A stretch of DNA of 64,000 bases from assembly GCF_016863315.1 (NCBI RefSeq), contig NZ_BOOQ01000003.1:62001-126000 (forward strand). Direction: 5' to 3'. Shown one piece after another: positions 32,276 through 41,235 of the stretch. This DNA is from Planotetraspora silvatica. GTDB taxonomy: Bacteria; Actinomycetota; Actinomycetes; Streptosporangiales; Streptosporangiaceae. A program made the position numbers and the translations under genes. Numbering within the stretch: the stretch's first letter is position 1; every line of letters begins with the position of its first letter. The notes beneath the pieces are model-generated. The model was not told where the DNA came from. It was given only the letters and a program-made list of their open reading frames with translations, and did not search any database.

Positions 32276-33601
32276 ATGCCACTTACGACCGGAATCGGCC
32301 GAAACATCCGACAGGGTCGCACCCATGACAGGGAGATCCTGCGGCTGGCCGTCCCGGCGTTCGGGGCCCTCGTGGCCGAGCCGCTGTTCCTGCTCACCGA
32401 TTCGATCATCGTCGGACACCTTCCCGATCCGGCGCTGGGCGCCCTCGGCGTCGCCGGCGCGGCCCTGACGGCCCTCGTGGGCCTGTGCGTGTTCCTCGCG
32501 TACGCCACCACCGCCGCCGTGGCCCGGCAACTCGGGGCGGGCGACCTGCGGCGGGCGATGCGCCAGGGTGTCGACGGCATATGGCTGGCGGCCGCCATCG
32601 GCGTGGCGATCGGCGTGGCCTGCTGGTCTCTTGCGCCATTTATCGTACATCTGTTCGGAGCGACGGGCGACCTCGCCGCGCTGGCCGTCACGTTCATGCG
32701 GGTCAGCCTGCTGGGCACCCCGGGCATGCTCATCGTGCTCGCGGGGACCGGTGTGCTGCGCGGAATGCAGGACACCCGGACGCCGCTCGCCGTGTCGGTC
32801 GGCTCGTTCGTGCTCAACGGCCTGCTGAACCTCTGGTTCGTCCTGGGTCTGGGATGGGGCATCGCCGGGTCGGCGTGGGGGACGGTGATCGCGCAGACCC
32901 TGTCCGCCGCGGTCTACGTCACGCTCGTCGTGCGGGCGGCGCGGCGGCACGGCGCCTCGTTGCGGCCCGACCTGCCCGGCGTGCGCGCCGCGGGGGCCGC
33001 GGGCTTCGCCCTCGTCATCCGTACGGCATGCCTCCAGCTCGTGCTGCTCGTCGCGACGTCTCTCGCCACGAGGATGGGAGAGACCCAGATCGAGGCCCAC
33101 ACCATCGCCGCACGGCTCTGGACGTTCCTGGCGTTCTCCCTCGACGCCATCGCCATCGCGGGCCAGGCCATCACCGGCCGGGCACTCGGAGCTGGAGACG
33201 TCGCGGCCACCAGGTCGGCCACGAAACGCATGGTCATGTGGGGCGTCGTGTCGGGCATCGTGTTCGGCGTCGTGGTGCTCCTGGCCCGGCCCGTCATCCC
33301 CGGGCTGTTCGACGCGGACGACGCGGTGGCCGCGCAGCTGATGACGGCATTGTGGCCGGTGGCACTGTTCCAGCCCGTCGCGGGCATCGTCTTCGTCCTG
33401 GACGGCGTGCTCATCGGAGCCGGCGACCGGCGCTATCTCGCCTGGGCGTCGCTGTCGTCCACCCTCGTCTACCTGCCGTTCGCCACCTTCGCCGGAAGCC
33501 TGCTCGCGCTGTGGCTTGCGCTCGGCGCATGGATGGTCGCGCGCATGATCACCCTGAGCGTCCGCGCGTACGGCAGGGCCTGGATGGTGACGGGAGCCTG
33601 A
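32276..33601 (+). CDS. MATE-family efflux transporter (DinF-like)
   Basis: 441 residues with twelve predicted helices. The opening REILRLAVPAFGALVAEPLF with LLTDSIIVGHLPDPALGALG is the MATE start signature, and the second half repeats the pattern (TQIEAHTIAARLWTFLAFSL, then DAIAIAGQAITGRALGAGD). These transporters export organic cations or drugs using Na+ or H+. The ATG at 32276 lacks an obvious ribosome site, so the start is moderately certain. It converges on the ABC transporter genes with 11 bases between stops. Confidence 0.9.
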   Translation: MPLTTGIGRNIRQGRTHDREILRLAVPAFGALVAEPLFLLTDSIIVGHLPDPALGALGVAGAALTALVGLCVFLAYATTAAVARQLGAGDLRRAMRQGVDGIWLAAAIGVAIGVACWSLAPFIVHLFGATGDLAALAVTFMRVSLLGTPGMLIVLAGTGVLRGMQDTRTPLAVSVGSFVLNGLLNLWFVLGLGWGIAGSAWGTVIAQTLSAAVYVTLVVRAARRHGASLRPDLPGVRAAGAAGFALVIRTACLQLVLLVATSLATRMGETQIEAHTIAARLWTFLAFSLDAIAIAGQAITGRALGAGDVAATRSATKRMVMWGVVSGIVFGVVVLLARPVIPGLFDADDAVAAQLMTALWPVALFQPVAGIVFVLDGVLIGAGDRRYLAWASLSSTLVYLPFATFAGSLLALWLALGAWMVARMITLSVRAYGRAWMVTGA

Positions 33602-33612
33602 TCGGCGACCCG

Positions 33613-34356
33613 CTACAGTCGGTCGGCGTCGAGCACCCGCTGGAGGAATCCGCGAGTCCGAGGATGTGCTGGAGTGGTGAAGATCTGCTCGGGCGACCCG
33701 TGCTCCAGCAACACCCCGCCTTCGAGGAAGCAGACGGTGTCGGCGATGTCCCTGGCGAAGCCCATCTCGTGGGTGGCGATGATCATCGTCATCCCCGCGT
33801 CCTTGAGTTCGCGGATGACGGCCAGGACCTCCGTCACCAGCGTGGGGTCGAGCGCGGAGGTGACCTCGTCGAGCAGGAGCAGACGGGGCTGGGTGGCGAG
33901 CGACCGGACGATGGCGACCCGCTGCTGCTGCCCGCCGGAGAGGCGGTCCGGATATTCATCCGCCTTGTCCGCGAGGCCGAACCGGGCGAGCAACTCCCTG
34001 GCCTCCGCCTCCGCCTGATCGGGGCGGGTCTTGTGGACCTTACGCGGCGCGAGGGTGACGTTGTCCAGCACGGTCATGTGCGGGAACAGGTTGTAGGACT
34101 GGAAGACCATGCCGATCCGCCTGCGGACGTCGTCCGGGTCGGTCCGCACCTCCGTGATATCCGACCCGTCGAGGTAGATCGCACCGTCGTCGATCGTCTC
34201 CAGCAGGTTGACGCAGCGCAGGAGCGTCGACTTCCCCGAGCCGGAGGCCCCGATAAGGCAGACCACCTCGTGCGGCGCCACCTCGAGGTCGATTCCGCGC
34301 AACACACTGTGGTGGTGGTAGTTCTTCCACACACCCTCGACGGTCAGCAGGCTCAC
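33613..34356 (-). CDS. Polar amino acid ABC transporter, ATP-binding protein
   Basis: 247 residues from the GTG at 34356, fixed by GGAGG 6 nt upstream and a GTGA overlap with the permease stop. Walker A GASGSGKST, Q-loop VFQSYNLFPH, signature LSGGQQQRVAIVRSL, Walker B LLLLDEVTSALDP and switch histidine IIATHEMGF are all intact. It is of the GlnQ/HisP class. It energises the permease encoded just upstream in the same operon. Confidence 0.94.
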   Translation of the reverse strand: MSLLTVEGVWKNYHHHSVLRGIDLEVAPHEVVCLIGASGSGKSTLLRCVNLLETIDDGAIYLDGSDITEVRTDPDDVRRRIGMVFQSYNLFPHMTVLDNVTLAPRKVHKTRPDQAEAEARELLARFGLADKADEYPDRLSGGQQQRVAIVRSLATQPRLLLLDEVTSALDPTLVTEVLAVIRELKDAGMTMIIATHEMGFARDIADTVCFLEGGVLLEHGSPEQIFTTPAHPRTRGFLQRVLDADRL

Positions 34357-35270
34357 AGGTGTCCTCCCGCCATCTGGCGACGGGCCGTACGCGCGGCGAG
34401 ATGGTCGGTGAGCCGGGCCATCGGCACCGTGAGCGCGATGAACAGCAGCGCCGCGCACAGGTAGGGCGCGTAGTTGAACGTGGAGGAGGCATGGATCGAC
34501 GCCTGACGCAGCGCCTCGAGCGGGCCGAGGACGGACACTAGCGCGGTGTCCTTCTGCAGCGACACGAAGTCGTTGAGCAGCGGCGGGATCACCCGGCGGA
34601 CCGCCTGGGGGACCACGACGTACCGCATCGTCTGCCCGTGACTGAGCGCCAGGGAACGCGCGGCCGCACGCTGGCTGGGATGAACCGACTCGATGCCCGA
34701 ACGGAACACCTCGGCGACGTAGGCGCCGTAGGACAGCACGAGCGCGATGATGCCGAGCGTGACCGGGTCGTTCGGCGCACCCTGCAACTCCAGCGCGGGG
34801 ATGCCGAAGCCGATCAGGTAGATCAGCAGAATCGTCGGAATGCCGCGGAAGACGTCGGTGTAGAAGACGGCCGCCGCCCTGAGCGGGAAGAACACCGGCG
34901 ACCGCAAGGTGCGCACGAGCGCGACGACGAGGCCGATGATCAGGATCAGCAGCTCCGCGATCAAGAAGATCTTGACGTTGAGCAGGAACCCTCGCCACAC
35001 GTCGGGGAAGGCGGCGGCGAACTGCGAGGGGTTGAAGAAGGCCTCCTGGACCCGCGGCCAGCCGGGTGACGCGGTGACGGCCACGACGACCGCGGTGGCG
35101 ACCACGATGGTGGAGGCGGTGGCGATCGACGTCGATCGCCTCGCCCGCCGCCGCAGGTCGGCCTCCCGGCGAATCTGCCGGTCGCTCTTCGTCCATTGGG
35201 CCAGAGCGGCCGGAGCGGCGGCTTCAGGGGCGTCGGAGTCGGCAGGCGGGGCGGCCTCTCCTTCGGTCAC
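34353..35270 (-). CDS. Polar amino acid ABC transporter, permease
   Basis: 305 residues from the GTG at 35270, which overlaps the preceding stop (GTGA) and has GGAG 6 nt upstream. A charged cytoplasmic N-terminus precedes five or six helices. The EAA coupling loop reads EVFRSGIESVHPSQRAAARS with LALSHGQTMRYVVVPQAVRR, and DVFRGIPTILLIYLIGFGIP is typical of the HisM/GlnP family. A long N-terminal acidic extension is the only oddity. Confidence 0.93.
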   Translation of the reverse strand: MTEGEAAPPADSDAPEAAAPAALAQWTKSDRQIRREADLRRRARRSTSIATASTIVVATAVVVAVTASPGWPRVQEAFFNPSQFAAAFPDVWRGFLLNVKIFLIAELLILIIGLVVALVRTLRSPVFFPLRAAAVFYTDVFRGIPTILLIYLIGFGIPALELQGAPNDPVTLGIIALVLSYGAYVAEVFRSGIESVHPSQRAAARSLALSHGQTMRYVVVPQAVRRVIPPLLNDFVSLQKDTALVSVLGPLEALRQASIHASSTFNYAPYLCAALLFIALTVPMARLTDHLAARTARRQMAGGHL

Positions 35271-36124
35271 TTCAGCTCCGGGGCGCCGGCGCTGCCGGTC
35301 AGCCACTGGGTCTCGATGGTGGCCAGCTCACCGGACGACTTGAGGTCGCCGACGGCCTTGTCGAGGCAGGAGGTCAGGCCGCTGCCCTTCTGCGCCAGCA
35401 GGCCGAACTCCTCCGGCGTACCGCCGGTCGCCGCGAACTGGCCGACGATCTTGGAGTTGTCGACCTGGGCCGCGGTCACGTAGAACCCGGTCGGCAGGTC
35501 CACCACGATCGCGTCGATCTGCTTGTTCTTCAGCGCGCTGATCGCGTCGATCTGCTGGTTGTAGACGCTCGGGTCGGAGGCGGGCTGGATGACCCGCTGG
35601 ACCGCCTGCAGGGAGGTGGTGCCGGCCTGCACACCGATCTTGGCATCCTTGAGCTCGGCCAGGGTCGTGGCGCCGGCGTACTTGGAGCCCTCGAGCGCGA
35701 CCACGGACTGCTTGACCGTGTAGTAGCCCTGGCTGAAGTCCACGGCCTTCTGACGCTCGGGTGAGATGGAGATCTGGTTGACGTCGAAGTCGAACTTCTT
35801 CGGCCCCGGCGCGTACGAGGAGTCGAACGGCACGACCGTCCAGGTGACCTCGTCCTTGGTGAAGCCCAGCTTCTGCGCCACCGCGTAGGCCACGGCGCTC
35901 TCGAAGCCCTGGCCGTTGGACGGATCGTCGTTCTTGAACCAGGGCTCGAAGGCCGGCTTGTCGGTGCCGATCGTGAGCTTGCCCGGTGTGGTCAGCGGGA
36001 GCTGGCCCTTCGTGCAGGTCGCGGAGGCCGCCGGGCTCGCCGTGGAGGTGTCGTTCGCCGGTGCGCACGCGGCCGCCGCCACCGCGAGTACACCGAACGC
36101 CAGCAATATCGAAGTACGGCGCAT
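35267..36124 (-). CDS. Polar amino acid ABC transporter, substrate-binding lipoprotein
   Basis: 285 residues from the ATG at 36124 (GGAGG upstream). A lipoprotein signal (MRRTSILLAFGVLAVAAAAC) ends in an AAAC lipobox, giving lipidation at Cys20. The mature part is a SBP_bac_3 domain: GKLTIGTDKPAFEPWF, then NQISISPERQKAVDFSQGYY and KIGVQAGTTS. First gene of the three-gene uptake operon; the bound amino acid cannot be read from sequence. Confidence 0.93.
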   Translation of the reverse strand: MRRTSILLAFGVLAVAAAACAPANDTSTASPAASATCTKGQLPLTTPGKLTIGTDKPAFEPWFKNDDPSNGQGFESAVAYAVAQKLGFTKDEVTWTVVPFDSSYAPGPKKFDFDVNQISISPERQKAVDFSQGYYTVKQSVVALEGSKYAGATTLAELKDAKIGVQAGTTSLQAVQRVIQPASDPSVYNQQIDAISALKNKQIDAIVVDLPTGFYVTAAQVDNSKIVGQFAATGGTPEEFGLLAQKGSGLTSCLDKAVGDLKSSGELATIETQWLTGSAGAPELK

Positions 36125-36252
36125 TCCAGCCTCCACCAGCAAGATCTTCCACGAAATCCGCGCAATTGATTGGGAAGATACTAGCGTTTCGTGGCAACCC
36201 GCTTACCTGGGGGGATTTGTCACCGGCTGACCCCACGAGTGGCGGATACGAA

Positions 36253-36284
36253 AAGACCCCCTCCCGTCACCGGGAAGGGGTCTT
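36253..36284. terminator. Terminator downstream of rplI
   Basis: AAGACCCCCTCCCG and CGGGAAGGGGTCTT form a long stem around TCAC. On the minus strand it is followed by TTCGTATCC after a T-rich flank, ending the rpsF-ssb-rpsR-rplI operon. Confidence 0.88.
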
Positions 36285-36302
36285 CGTGGAACCGTTGCCG
36301 GA

Positions 36303-36749
36303 TCAGTCGGCGATGATCTCGACCTCGACCGTGGCGGCCAACTCGGGGTGCAGCTTGACGCTGACCCGGTGGGTGCCCAGGCTCTTGATCGCGCTGCCGA
36401 TCTCGATGCGGCGACGGTCGAGCTGCGGGCCGCCCGCGGCCTTGACTGCGTCGGCGATGTCACTCGTCGTCACCGAGCCGAAGAGCCGGCCGGACTCGCC
36501 CGCACGGGTCTTCAGCTTCACCTTGAGCGCGCCGAGCTGGCCGGCGACCTCCTTGGCGGTGCCCAGGTCGCGGATCTCGCGGGCGTCGCGCGCCTTCTTG
36601 ATCGAGGCGATCTGGGACTCGGCGCCGCGGGTCCAGCGGATCGCGAAACCGCGCGGGATCAGGTAGTTGCGGCCGTAGCCGTCCTTGACCTCGACGATGT
36701 CGCCAGGGGCGCCGAGACCGGAGACCTCAGTGGTGATAATGAGCTTCAT
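36303..36749 (-). CDS. rplI: Ribosomal protein bL9
   Basis: 148 residues. The N-terminal domain MKLIITTEVSGLGAPGDIVE with VKDGYGRNYLIPRGFAI is the L9 signature. A long connecting helix and the C-terminal domain (GRLFGSVTTSDIADAVKAAG) complete it. Last gene of the operon, followed by a terminator. Confidence 0.97.
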   Translation of the reverse strand: MKLIITTEVSGLGAPGDIVEVKDGYGRNYLIPRGFAIRWTRGAESQIASIKKARDAREIRDLGTAKEVAGQLGALKVKLKTRAGESGRLFGSVTTSDIADAVKAAGGPQLDRRRIEIGSAIKSLGTHRVSVKLHPELAATVEVEIIAD

Positions 36750-36766
36750 GTCCTGAGACTCCTTTC

Positions 36767-37003
36767 CTAGCGCGCGGTGCTCGTGTACGGCAGCAGGGCC
36801 ATCTCACGAGCGTTCTTGATAGCGGTGGCCACGTCGCGCTGGTGCTGGGTGCAGTTGCCCGTCACCCGGCGAGCACGGATCTTGCCGCGGTCGGAGATGA
36901 ACTTCCGCAGCAGCGCCGTGTCCTTGTAGTCGACGTAGGAGATCTTGTCGTGGCAGAACAGGCAAACCTTCTTCTTCGGCTTGCGCAGTGCCGGCTTCGC
37001 CAT
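36767..37003 (-). CDS. rpsR: Ribosomal protein bS18
   Basis: 78 residues with the S18 core [20 protein letters not shown] followed by [20 protein letters not shown]. It carries CxxC (CLFCHDK) plus a third cysteine, the zinc-binding-type arrangement, so expression may be zinc-sensitive if a cysteine-free paralogue exists elsewhere. It pairs with bS6 on the 30S platform. Confidence 0.97.
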   Translation of the reverse strand: MAKPALRKPKKKVCLFCHDKISYVDYKDTALLRKFISDRGKIRARRVTGNCTQHQRDVATAIKNAREMALLPYTSTAR

Positions 37004-37097
37004 CGTGGTGCTCCTTTCAGAGCCCCGCAGAATGCGGGAATGGTCGGTCGGTTTACTAATGATGTTGTGACGAGAGACGCGAGATCAGAGGTGAGGG

Positions 37098-37658
37098 TCA
37101 GAAGGGCGGTTCGTCGCTGAAGTCGCCGCCGAAACCGCCGCCGCCACCTTGGCCACCGCCGAAGCCGCCTGCCTGGCCGCCCTGGTTGAAGCCGCCGCCA
37201 CCCTGAGGTGACGGGGAGGCGGTCGCCCAGGGGTCGCCCCCGGGCCCGCCGCCGAAACCGCCGCCGCCCTGGCCACCTTGGCCGCCCTGGCGGGCGGTCT
37301 TGTTCACCTTGGCGGTGGCGTTGCGCAGCGAGGGGCCGACCTCGTCGACCTCGACCTCGTAGACCGTGCGCTTCTCGCCTTCCTTGGTCTCATACGACCT
37401 TTGGCGCAGCCGTCCCTGCACGATGACCCGCATGCCACGCTGCAGGCTCTCGGCGACGTTCTCCGCCGCCTGGCGCCACACGTTGCAGGTCAGGAACAGG
37501 CCTTCGCCGTCCTTCCACTCGTTGGTCTGCCTGTCAAGGAACCTCGGAGTGGATGCGATGCGGAATCGGGCCACGGCTTGCCCCGTCGGGGTGAAGCGCA
37601 GCTCCGGATCGTCGACAAGATTGCCGACAATGGTGATCGTGGTGTCGCCTGCTGCCAT
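37098..37658 (-). CDS. ssb: Single-stranded DNA-binding protein
   Basis: 186 residues. The OB fold ([20 protein letters not shown], then [20 protein letters not shown] and [15 protein letters not shown]) is followed by a glycine-rich linker and the acidic tip DFSDEPPF that recruits partner proteins. It lies between rpsF and rpsR, the standard bacterial arrangement. Confidence 0.97.
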   Translation of the reverse strand: MAAGDTTITIVGNLVDDPELRFTPTGQAVARFRIASTPRFLDRQTNEWKDGEGLFLTCNVWRQAAENVAESLQRGMRVIVQGRLRQRSYETKEGEKRTVYEVEVDEVGPSLRNATAKVNKTARQGGQGGQGGGGFGGGPGGDPWATASPSPQGGGGFNQGGQAGGFGGGQGGGGGFGGDFSDEPPF

Positions 37659-37751
37659 CGGTCGCTTTCGCCTTCCTATCCCGCCGGCCGAGCCTTTAGG
37701 GGCTCAGAGTACGGCTATCGCCCGACAAACCGCCGGGCTTCGCGTCACTGG

Positions 37752-38042
37752 TCAGTGAAGCTCGGGGCGGATGACCTTGGTACGGAGAATGCCCTCGTTC
37801 AGGTTGAGCTGACGGTCCAGCTCCTTGACCGTGGCGGGCTCCGCGGACAGGTCGACGACGGCGTAGATGCCCTCGGACTTCTTGGCGATGTCGTAGGACA
37901 GCCGGCGACGTCCCCAGACGTCTACCTTCTCGACGCTTCCGCCGTCGTTGCGCACGACGGTGAGGAACTGGTCGAGTGAGGGCTGCACTGTGCGCTCATC
38001 GAGGGACGGGTCGAGAATGACCATCATCTCGTAACGACGCAT
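37752..38042 (-). CDS. rpsF: Ribosomal protein bS6
   Basis: 96 residues from the ATG at 38042 ([20 protein letters not shown]); AGGAGG lies 11 nt upstream. The C-terminal part [20 protein letters not shown] is standard. First gene of the rpsF-ssb-rpsR-rplI operon. Confidence 0.97.
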   Translation of the reverse strand: MRRYEMMVILDPSLDERTVQPSLDQFLTVVRNDGGSVEKVDVWGRRRLSYDIAKKSEGIYAVVDLSAEPATVKELDRQLNLNEGILRTKVIRPELH

Positions 38043-38070
38043 GTGGAATCCAACCTCCTCTGGACTCTTG

Positions 38071-38095
38071 CGGTCACGACGCCTTGCCGTGACAG
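38071..38095 (-). promoter_or_regulatory. Possible S6:S18 leader hairpin of the rpsF operon
   Basis: On the minus strand TCACG and CGTGA pair across GCAAGGCGT and are followed by CCGC, about 30 nt upstream of rpsF. Many bacteria carry an S6:S18-binding leader with a CCG element here. The resemblance is slight and unproven. Confidence 0.3.
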
Positions 38096-38212
38096 GAGGG
38101 CACTGCGAGAGGCCTGGCATACACCCGGGCCTATATCAGACGCAGCCGAACAAGGCTACCAGGCACCTGGCCGTACCCCGGCACTCGCGGCAAACTGGAG
38201 GGAGGAGAGGGG

Positions 38213-38551
38213 GTGGCCTCGATGCGAAACGTTCTTGGCCCCGCCAGCAACACCGCCGGACACGCGCCCAGCAGGTTCACGCTCAACACCGACGGGGTCA
38301 GGCACCCGGCGGAGAACGCCATGACAGTGGGGACACTGCTGGTGGGCCTGCTGGCCTTCGTCACCGGTTTCATCGTCAACGCCCACGTGATCGCCTCGTG
38401 GGCGGGCGCCGTCGGATTCCTCGGCGGCCTCTACACCCAGTACGTCTCGGCGACGACGGCTCAGCGGAGCCTCATCATCGTGGGCGTCGTGGGGTCCTTC
38501 GTCGGGGCGGCGCTGGGCATCGCCCACGGCGGGTTCCTCCCGACGCCCTGA
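38213..38551 (+). CDS. Small membrane protein, unknown function
   Basis: 112 residues from the GTG at 38213 (GGAGGAG upstream; an ATG at 38222 is an alternative). After a polar N-terminus of about 35 residues come three hydrophobic helices: MTVGTLLVGLLAFVTGFIV, ASWAGAVGFLGGLYTQYV and SLIIVGVVGSFVGAALGI. No known family recognised. It is divergent from the rpsF operon. Confidence 0.7.
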   Translation: MASMRNVLGPASNTAGHAPSRFTLNTDGVRHPAENAMTVGTLLVGLLAFVTGFIVNAHVIASWAGAVGFLGGLYTQYVSATTAQRSLIIVGVVGSFVGAALGIAHGGFLPTP

Positions 38552-38552
38552 C

Positions 38553-38578
38553 CGGGCCCGGCACATGCGCCGGGCCCC
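38553..38578. terminator. Terminator between convergent small membrane-protein genes
   Basis: GGGCCCGGC and GCCGGGCCC pair around ACATGC, with a second GC-rich arm (GGCCCGG) further on that can form an alternative stem. Confidence 0.75.
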
Positions 38579-38620
38579 GGGGCAGGTCCGGGGCCCGGCG
38601 TATGACGGTGCGGTCCGGCA

Positions 38621-38800
38621 TCACCCTCCGCCGATGTGCAGATTCACACCGAGGAGGATGAGGAACCACAGGAAGATCGCGAGCAGGGCCTGGGCGATCT
38701 GCCTCAGCAGGGTGGGCGTCAGGTAGTCGTGCACCCATGCCACGTAGAGGCCGACCAGGATGTAGATGAGTAAGAGGAAGCTTCCCAGCCGATATCGCAT
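38621..38800 (-). CDS. 59-residue membrane protein
   Basis: From the ATG at 38800, with GGAG 6 nt upstream, the frame reads MRYRLGSFLLLIYILVGLYV, continues through AWVHDYLTPTLLRQIAQALL and ends AIFLWFLILLGVNLHIGGG. Two membrane helices are clear. Coding is supported by codon bias and the ribosome site. Similar short two-helix proteins are encoded in this neighbourhood in other actinomycetes, as far as I recall. Function is unknown. Confidence 0.72.
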   Translation of the reverse strand: MRYRLGSFLLLIYILVGLYVAWVHDYLTPTLLRQIAQALLAIFLWFLILLGVNLHIGGG

Positions 38801-38976
38801 GCTCGTCTCCTTGTATCATCGGCGCGCGGGTCGCAGGGCGCGTGCGACCTTGCGACTGCCCGGGTGTGCCCCCTTGAAACGCTCTTGGAAGACGCCTAGG
38901 GTTCGGCACTTTCCTTTTTGAGTCCTGTTGCTCCCGGATCACCCGGCGAGTGGCACGCGAGTGATGGAGGAACCGG

Positions 38977-39771
38977 ATGGAAAGGCATCACGGCGACCAG
39001 TCCCTGCGAATCGGGGCCCACGTCGACCAGGACGATCCTCTGGCTCACGCCGCCTCGCGCTCCGCCGATGTGGTCCAGTTCTTCCTCGGCGACCCCCAGG
39101 GGTGGAAGGGCCCGGTCATCCCCGACTCCGCCGACGCGCTTCGCGACTCCGACGTGGACGTCTACGTCCACGCGCCCTACGTGATCAACGTCGCGACGGT
39201 GAACAACCGGATCCGGATTCCCAGCAGGAAACTCCTGGACGGCCAGTTGAAGGCCGCGGCGTCGATCGGGGCCAAGGGCCTGATCGTGCACGGCGGCCAC
39301 GTGAACGCCTCGGACGACCCTCAGATCGGCTTCGACAACTGGCGCAAGGTCTTCGAACGCACGGAGTGCCCCATCCCCGTGCTCATCGAGAACACGGCGG
39401 GCGGCGGCAACGCGATGGCCCGCAAGCTCGACCGGATCTCCCGCCTCTGGGACGCGGTCACCTCGGGCGCACCCGACCCTTCGGTCGTCGGGTTCTGCCT
39501 CGACACCTGCCACTTCCACGCCGGCGGCGAGGAACTGCTCGACATCGTGGACCGGGTGATGGCCATCACCGGCCGGATCGACCTCGTGCACTGCAACGAC
39601 TCACGGGACTCCTTCGACTCGGGCGCCGACCGGCACGCCAACCTGGGCAGCGGGCAGATCGATCCTGAGTTGATCCTCGCCGTGTGCCGGGCCGCCGGGG
39701 CGCCGATCGTCGTGGAGACCCCCGCCGAGGGCCAGGCCGACGACATCGCCTTCCTCCGCAAGCACCTCTAG
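38977..39771 (+). CDS. Endonuclease IV-like / AP-endonuclease-fold TIM-barrel protein
   Basis: 264 residues from the ATG at 38977 (GGAGG upstream). The xylose-isomerase-like barrel shows the metal-ligand motifs of deoxyribonuclease [71 protein letters not shown] and a final ETPAEG. These contain the expected His, Glu, Asp ligands of the trinuclear zinc site. It probably nicks DNA at abasic sites in base excision repair. A sugar-phosphate isomerase role is less likely. Confidence 0.87.
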   Translation: MERHHGDQSLRIGAHVDQDDPLAHAASRSADVVQFFLGDPQGWKGPVIPDSADALRDSDVDVYVHAPYVINVATVNNRIRIPSRKLLDGQLKAAASIGAKGLIVHGGHVNASDDPQIGFDNWRKVFERTECPIPVLIENTAGGGNAMARKLDRISRLWDAVTSGAPDPSVVGFCLDTCHFHAGGEELLDIVDRVMAITGRIDLVHCNDSRDSFDSGADRHANLGSGQIDPELILAVCRAAGAPIVVETPAEGQADDIAFLRKHL

Positions 39772-39800
39772 AGATATCCACAGCCTGTGGACCAATCTCT
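39770..39800 (+). terminator. Hairpin after the endonuclease IV-like gene
   Basis: AGAGAT pairs with ATCTCT and TCCACAG with CTGTGGA, overlapping the TAG stop. The arms also resemble DnaA-box halves (TATCCACA, TGTGGACCA), but the symmetry and position suit a terminator better. Confidence 0.6.
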
Positions 39801-39836
39801 GGATTGAGGCTCGCGGGGATCGGGTAGCCTCCGCTC

Positions 39837-41090
39837 TCACACGGTCGGTACGGCGAGGCGGTGGGCAGGGACCCCCGCCGTCCTCCTCCGGCTCCCGGTG
39901 CTGCGCCACAGCCGGACGAAGGACATGATCGCGGCCACGACCAGGATGAGGTTGCGGGCGGCGAGCACGAGGGTCCCGGGCAGGTCACCCGTCCAGCTGT
40001 AGTCCTGTTCCAGCCACGGATACGTGATTCCCGTCAGCAGGGTCGCGGCGAGGACCAGCCACACGACCGGTCGTTGCCCGGCTCCGGGACCGCTGGGCCG
40101 TACGGTCAGGACGACCGCCGCGACGCCGGCCACCCAGGTCATGTACTGCGGCGAGAGCACCCTGCTGGTGACCACGAGGAAGAGCACCGCGGTGAGCGCC
40201 GCGTCGTAGTAGGTCCCGGCGTTCGGCGTCGCCCGCACCCACCACAGCGCCAGCAAGGCGAGGGCCACCGGAGTCGCGAACAGCGTCAACTGTTCCGCCG
40301 TGGCGACTCCGGGTCCGACCGCCTCCATCGCGCCGTGCTGGTAGTTGGTGTAGCCGTCCCACCAGCCGAACGCGCGAGCGAGGGCGAACGGGGTCGCGGC
40401 CGGAGACTCGATCTGCAGTCCCCTGTCCTCCTGGGCCGTGAGGAAGTCGAGGGCGTGCGGCATGAGCAGGACGGCCACACCGCAGCCCGCCGCGGCGACG
40501 GCGAGCGCCGATCCGGCACCGGTCAGGGCCTCACGTCCGCGCCGGAGCCCGGCGAGCAGCGCGACCGGCCAGACTTTGACGAGGAGGCCGATTCCGATGA
40601 GCATCCCTCGGATGACGGGGTCGGCCGACGCGGTCAGCGCCATGACCGCCACGAGCGTCACCGTCAGGTCGTAGCGCGAGATGAGCAGTGGTCCGAGGAG
40701 TGCCGCACCCACGGTCCAGGCCCACAGACCGGTACGGCCGGCACCCACCTTGCGGGCGAATCTCCACAGGAGGAGCAAAATCCCCAGATCGCAGAGCAGC
40801 GCGACCAGGTAGAAGTCGAGGTGGTAACTCCATGGCAGCAGGCGGGGCACGACCATCGGCGCGGCCGCGAGCGGGGGGTACTGCCACTTGTCGTCACCGG
40901 CCGGGAACTGCCCGGCGAGCAGGGTCTGCGACCAGTCTCGGTAGAGCGACACGTCGTTCTCGAAATGCCCGGCATGGCCGACGGGGATGAACTGGGTGAC
41001 GGCGAGGAGCAACGCCGCCCGGGTCACCACCCAGACGATCAGCACTCGCCACGGGAGACTCTTTCGCACCTGACGCCCTGCCTCCGGCAT
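39837..41090 (-). CDS. Glycosyltransferase family 87-type membrane mannosyltransferase
   Basis: 417 residues, about ten membrane helices. An early loop carries HFENDVSLYRDWSQTLLAGQ followed by PAGDDKWQYPPLA, the acidic motif typical of GT87/GT-C enzymes that use polyprenyl-phosphate mannose. Later TSRVLSPQYMTWV matches the conserved SPQYxxW element. The gene lies upstream of, and convergent with, the endonuclease gene and follows a second GT87-like gene on the same strand. It may act on envelope glycolipids. Confidence 0.8.
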   Translation of the reverse strand: MPEAGRQVRKSLPWRVLIVWVVTRAALLLAVTQFIPVGHAGHFENDVSLYRDWSQTLLAGQFPAGDDKWQYPPLAAAPMVVPRLLPWSYHLDFYLVALLCDLGILLLLWRFARKVGAGRTGLWAWTVGAALLGPLLISRYDLTVTLVAVMALTASADPVIRGMLIGIGLLVKVWPVALLAGLRRGREALTGAGSALAVAAAGCGVAVLLMPHALDFLTAQEDRGLQIESPAATPFALARAFGWWDGYTNYQHGAMEAVGPGVATAEQLTLFATPVALALLALWWVRATPNAGTYYDAALTAVLFLVVTSRVLSPQYMTWVAGVAAVVLTVRPSGPGAGQRPVVWLVLAATLLTGITYPWLEQDYSWTGDLPGTLVLAARNLILVVAAIMSFVRLWRSTGSRRRTAGVPAHRLAVPTV

Positions 41091-41235
41091 CCGATTCAGG
41101 CCTTCCGGACCGTTGGAACAAGGCTACAGAGGGTGTGCCGCACCGGCTCGGCGAGCACGAATGTGGGGCCGTCCGCCCACCGTTGACGCGCTCCACGCTA
41201 CCGAAATGTCCGCCCTGCCAGGCCGTACGGACCGA

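Noticed and set aside
39774-39793. A pair of DnaA boxes
   Set aside because: The two matches are the arms of one hairpin overlapping a stop codon, which explains the symmetry better.
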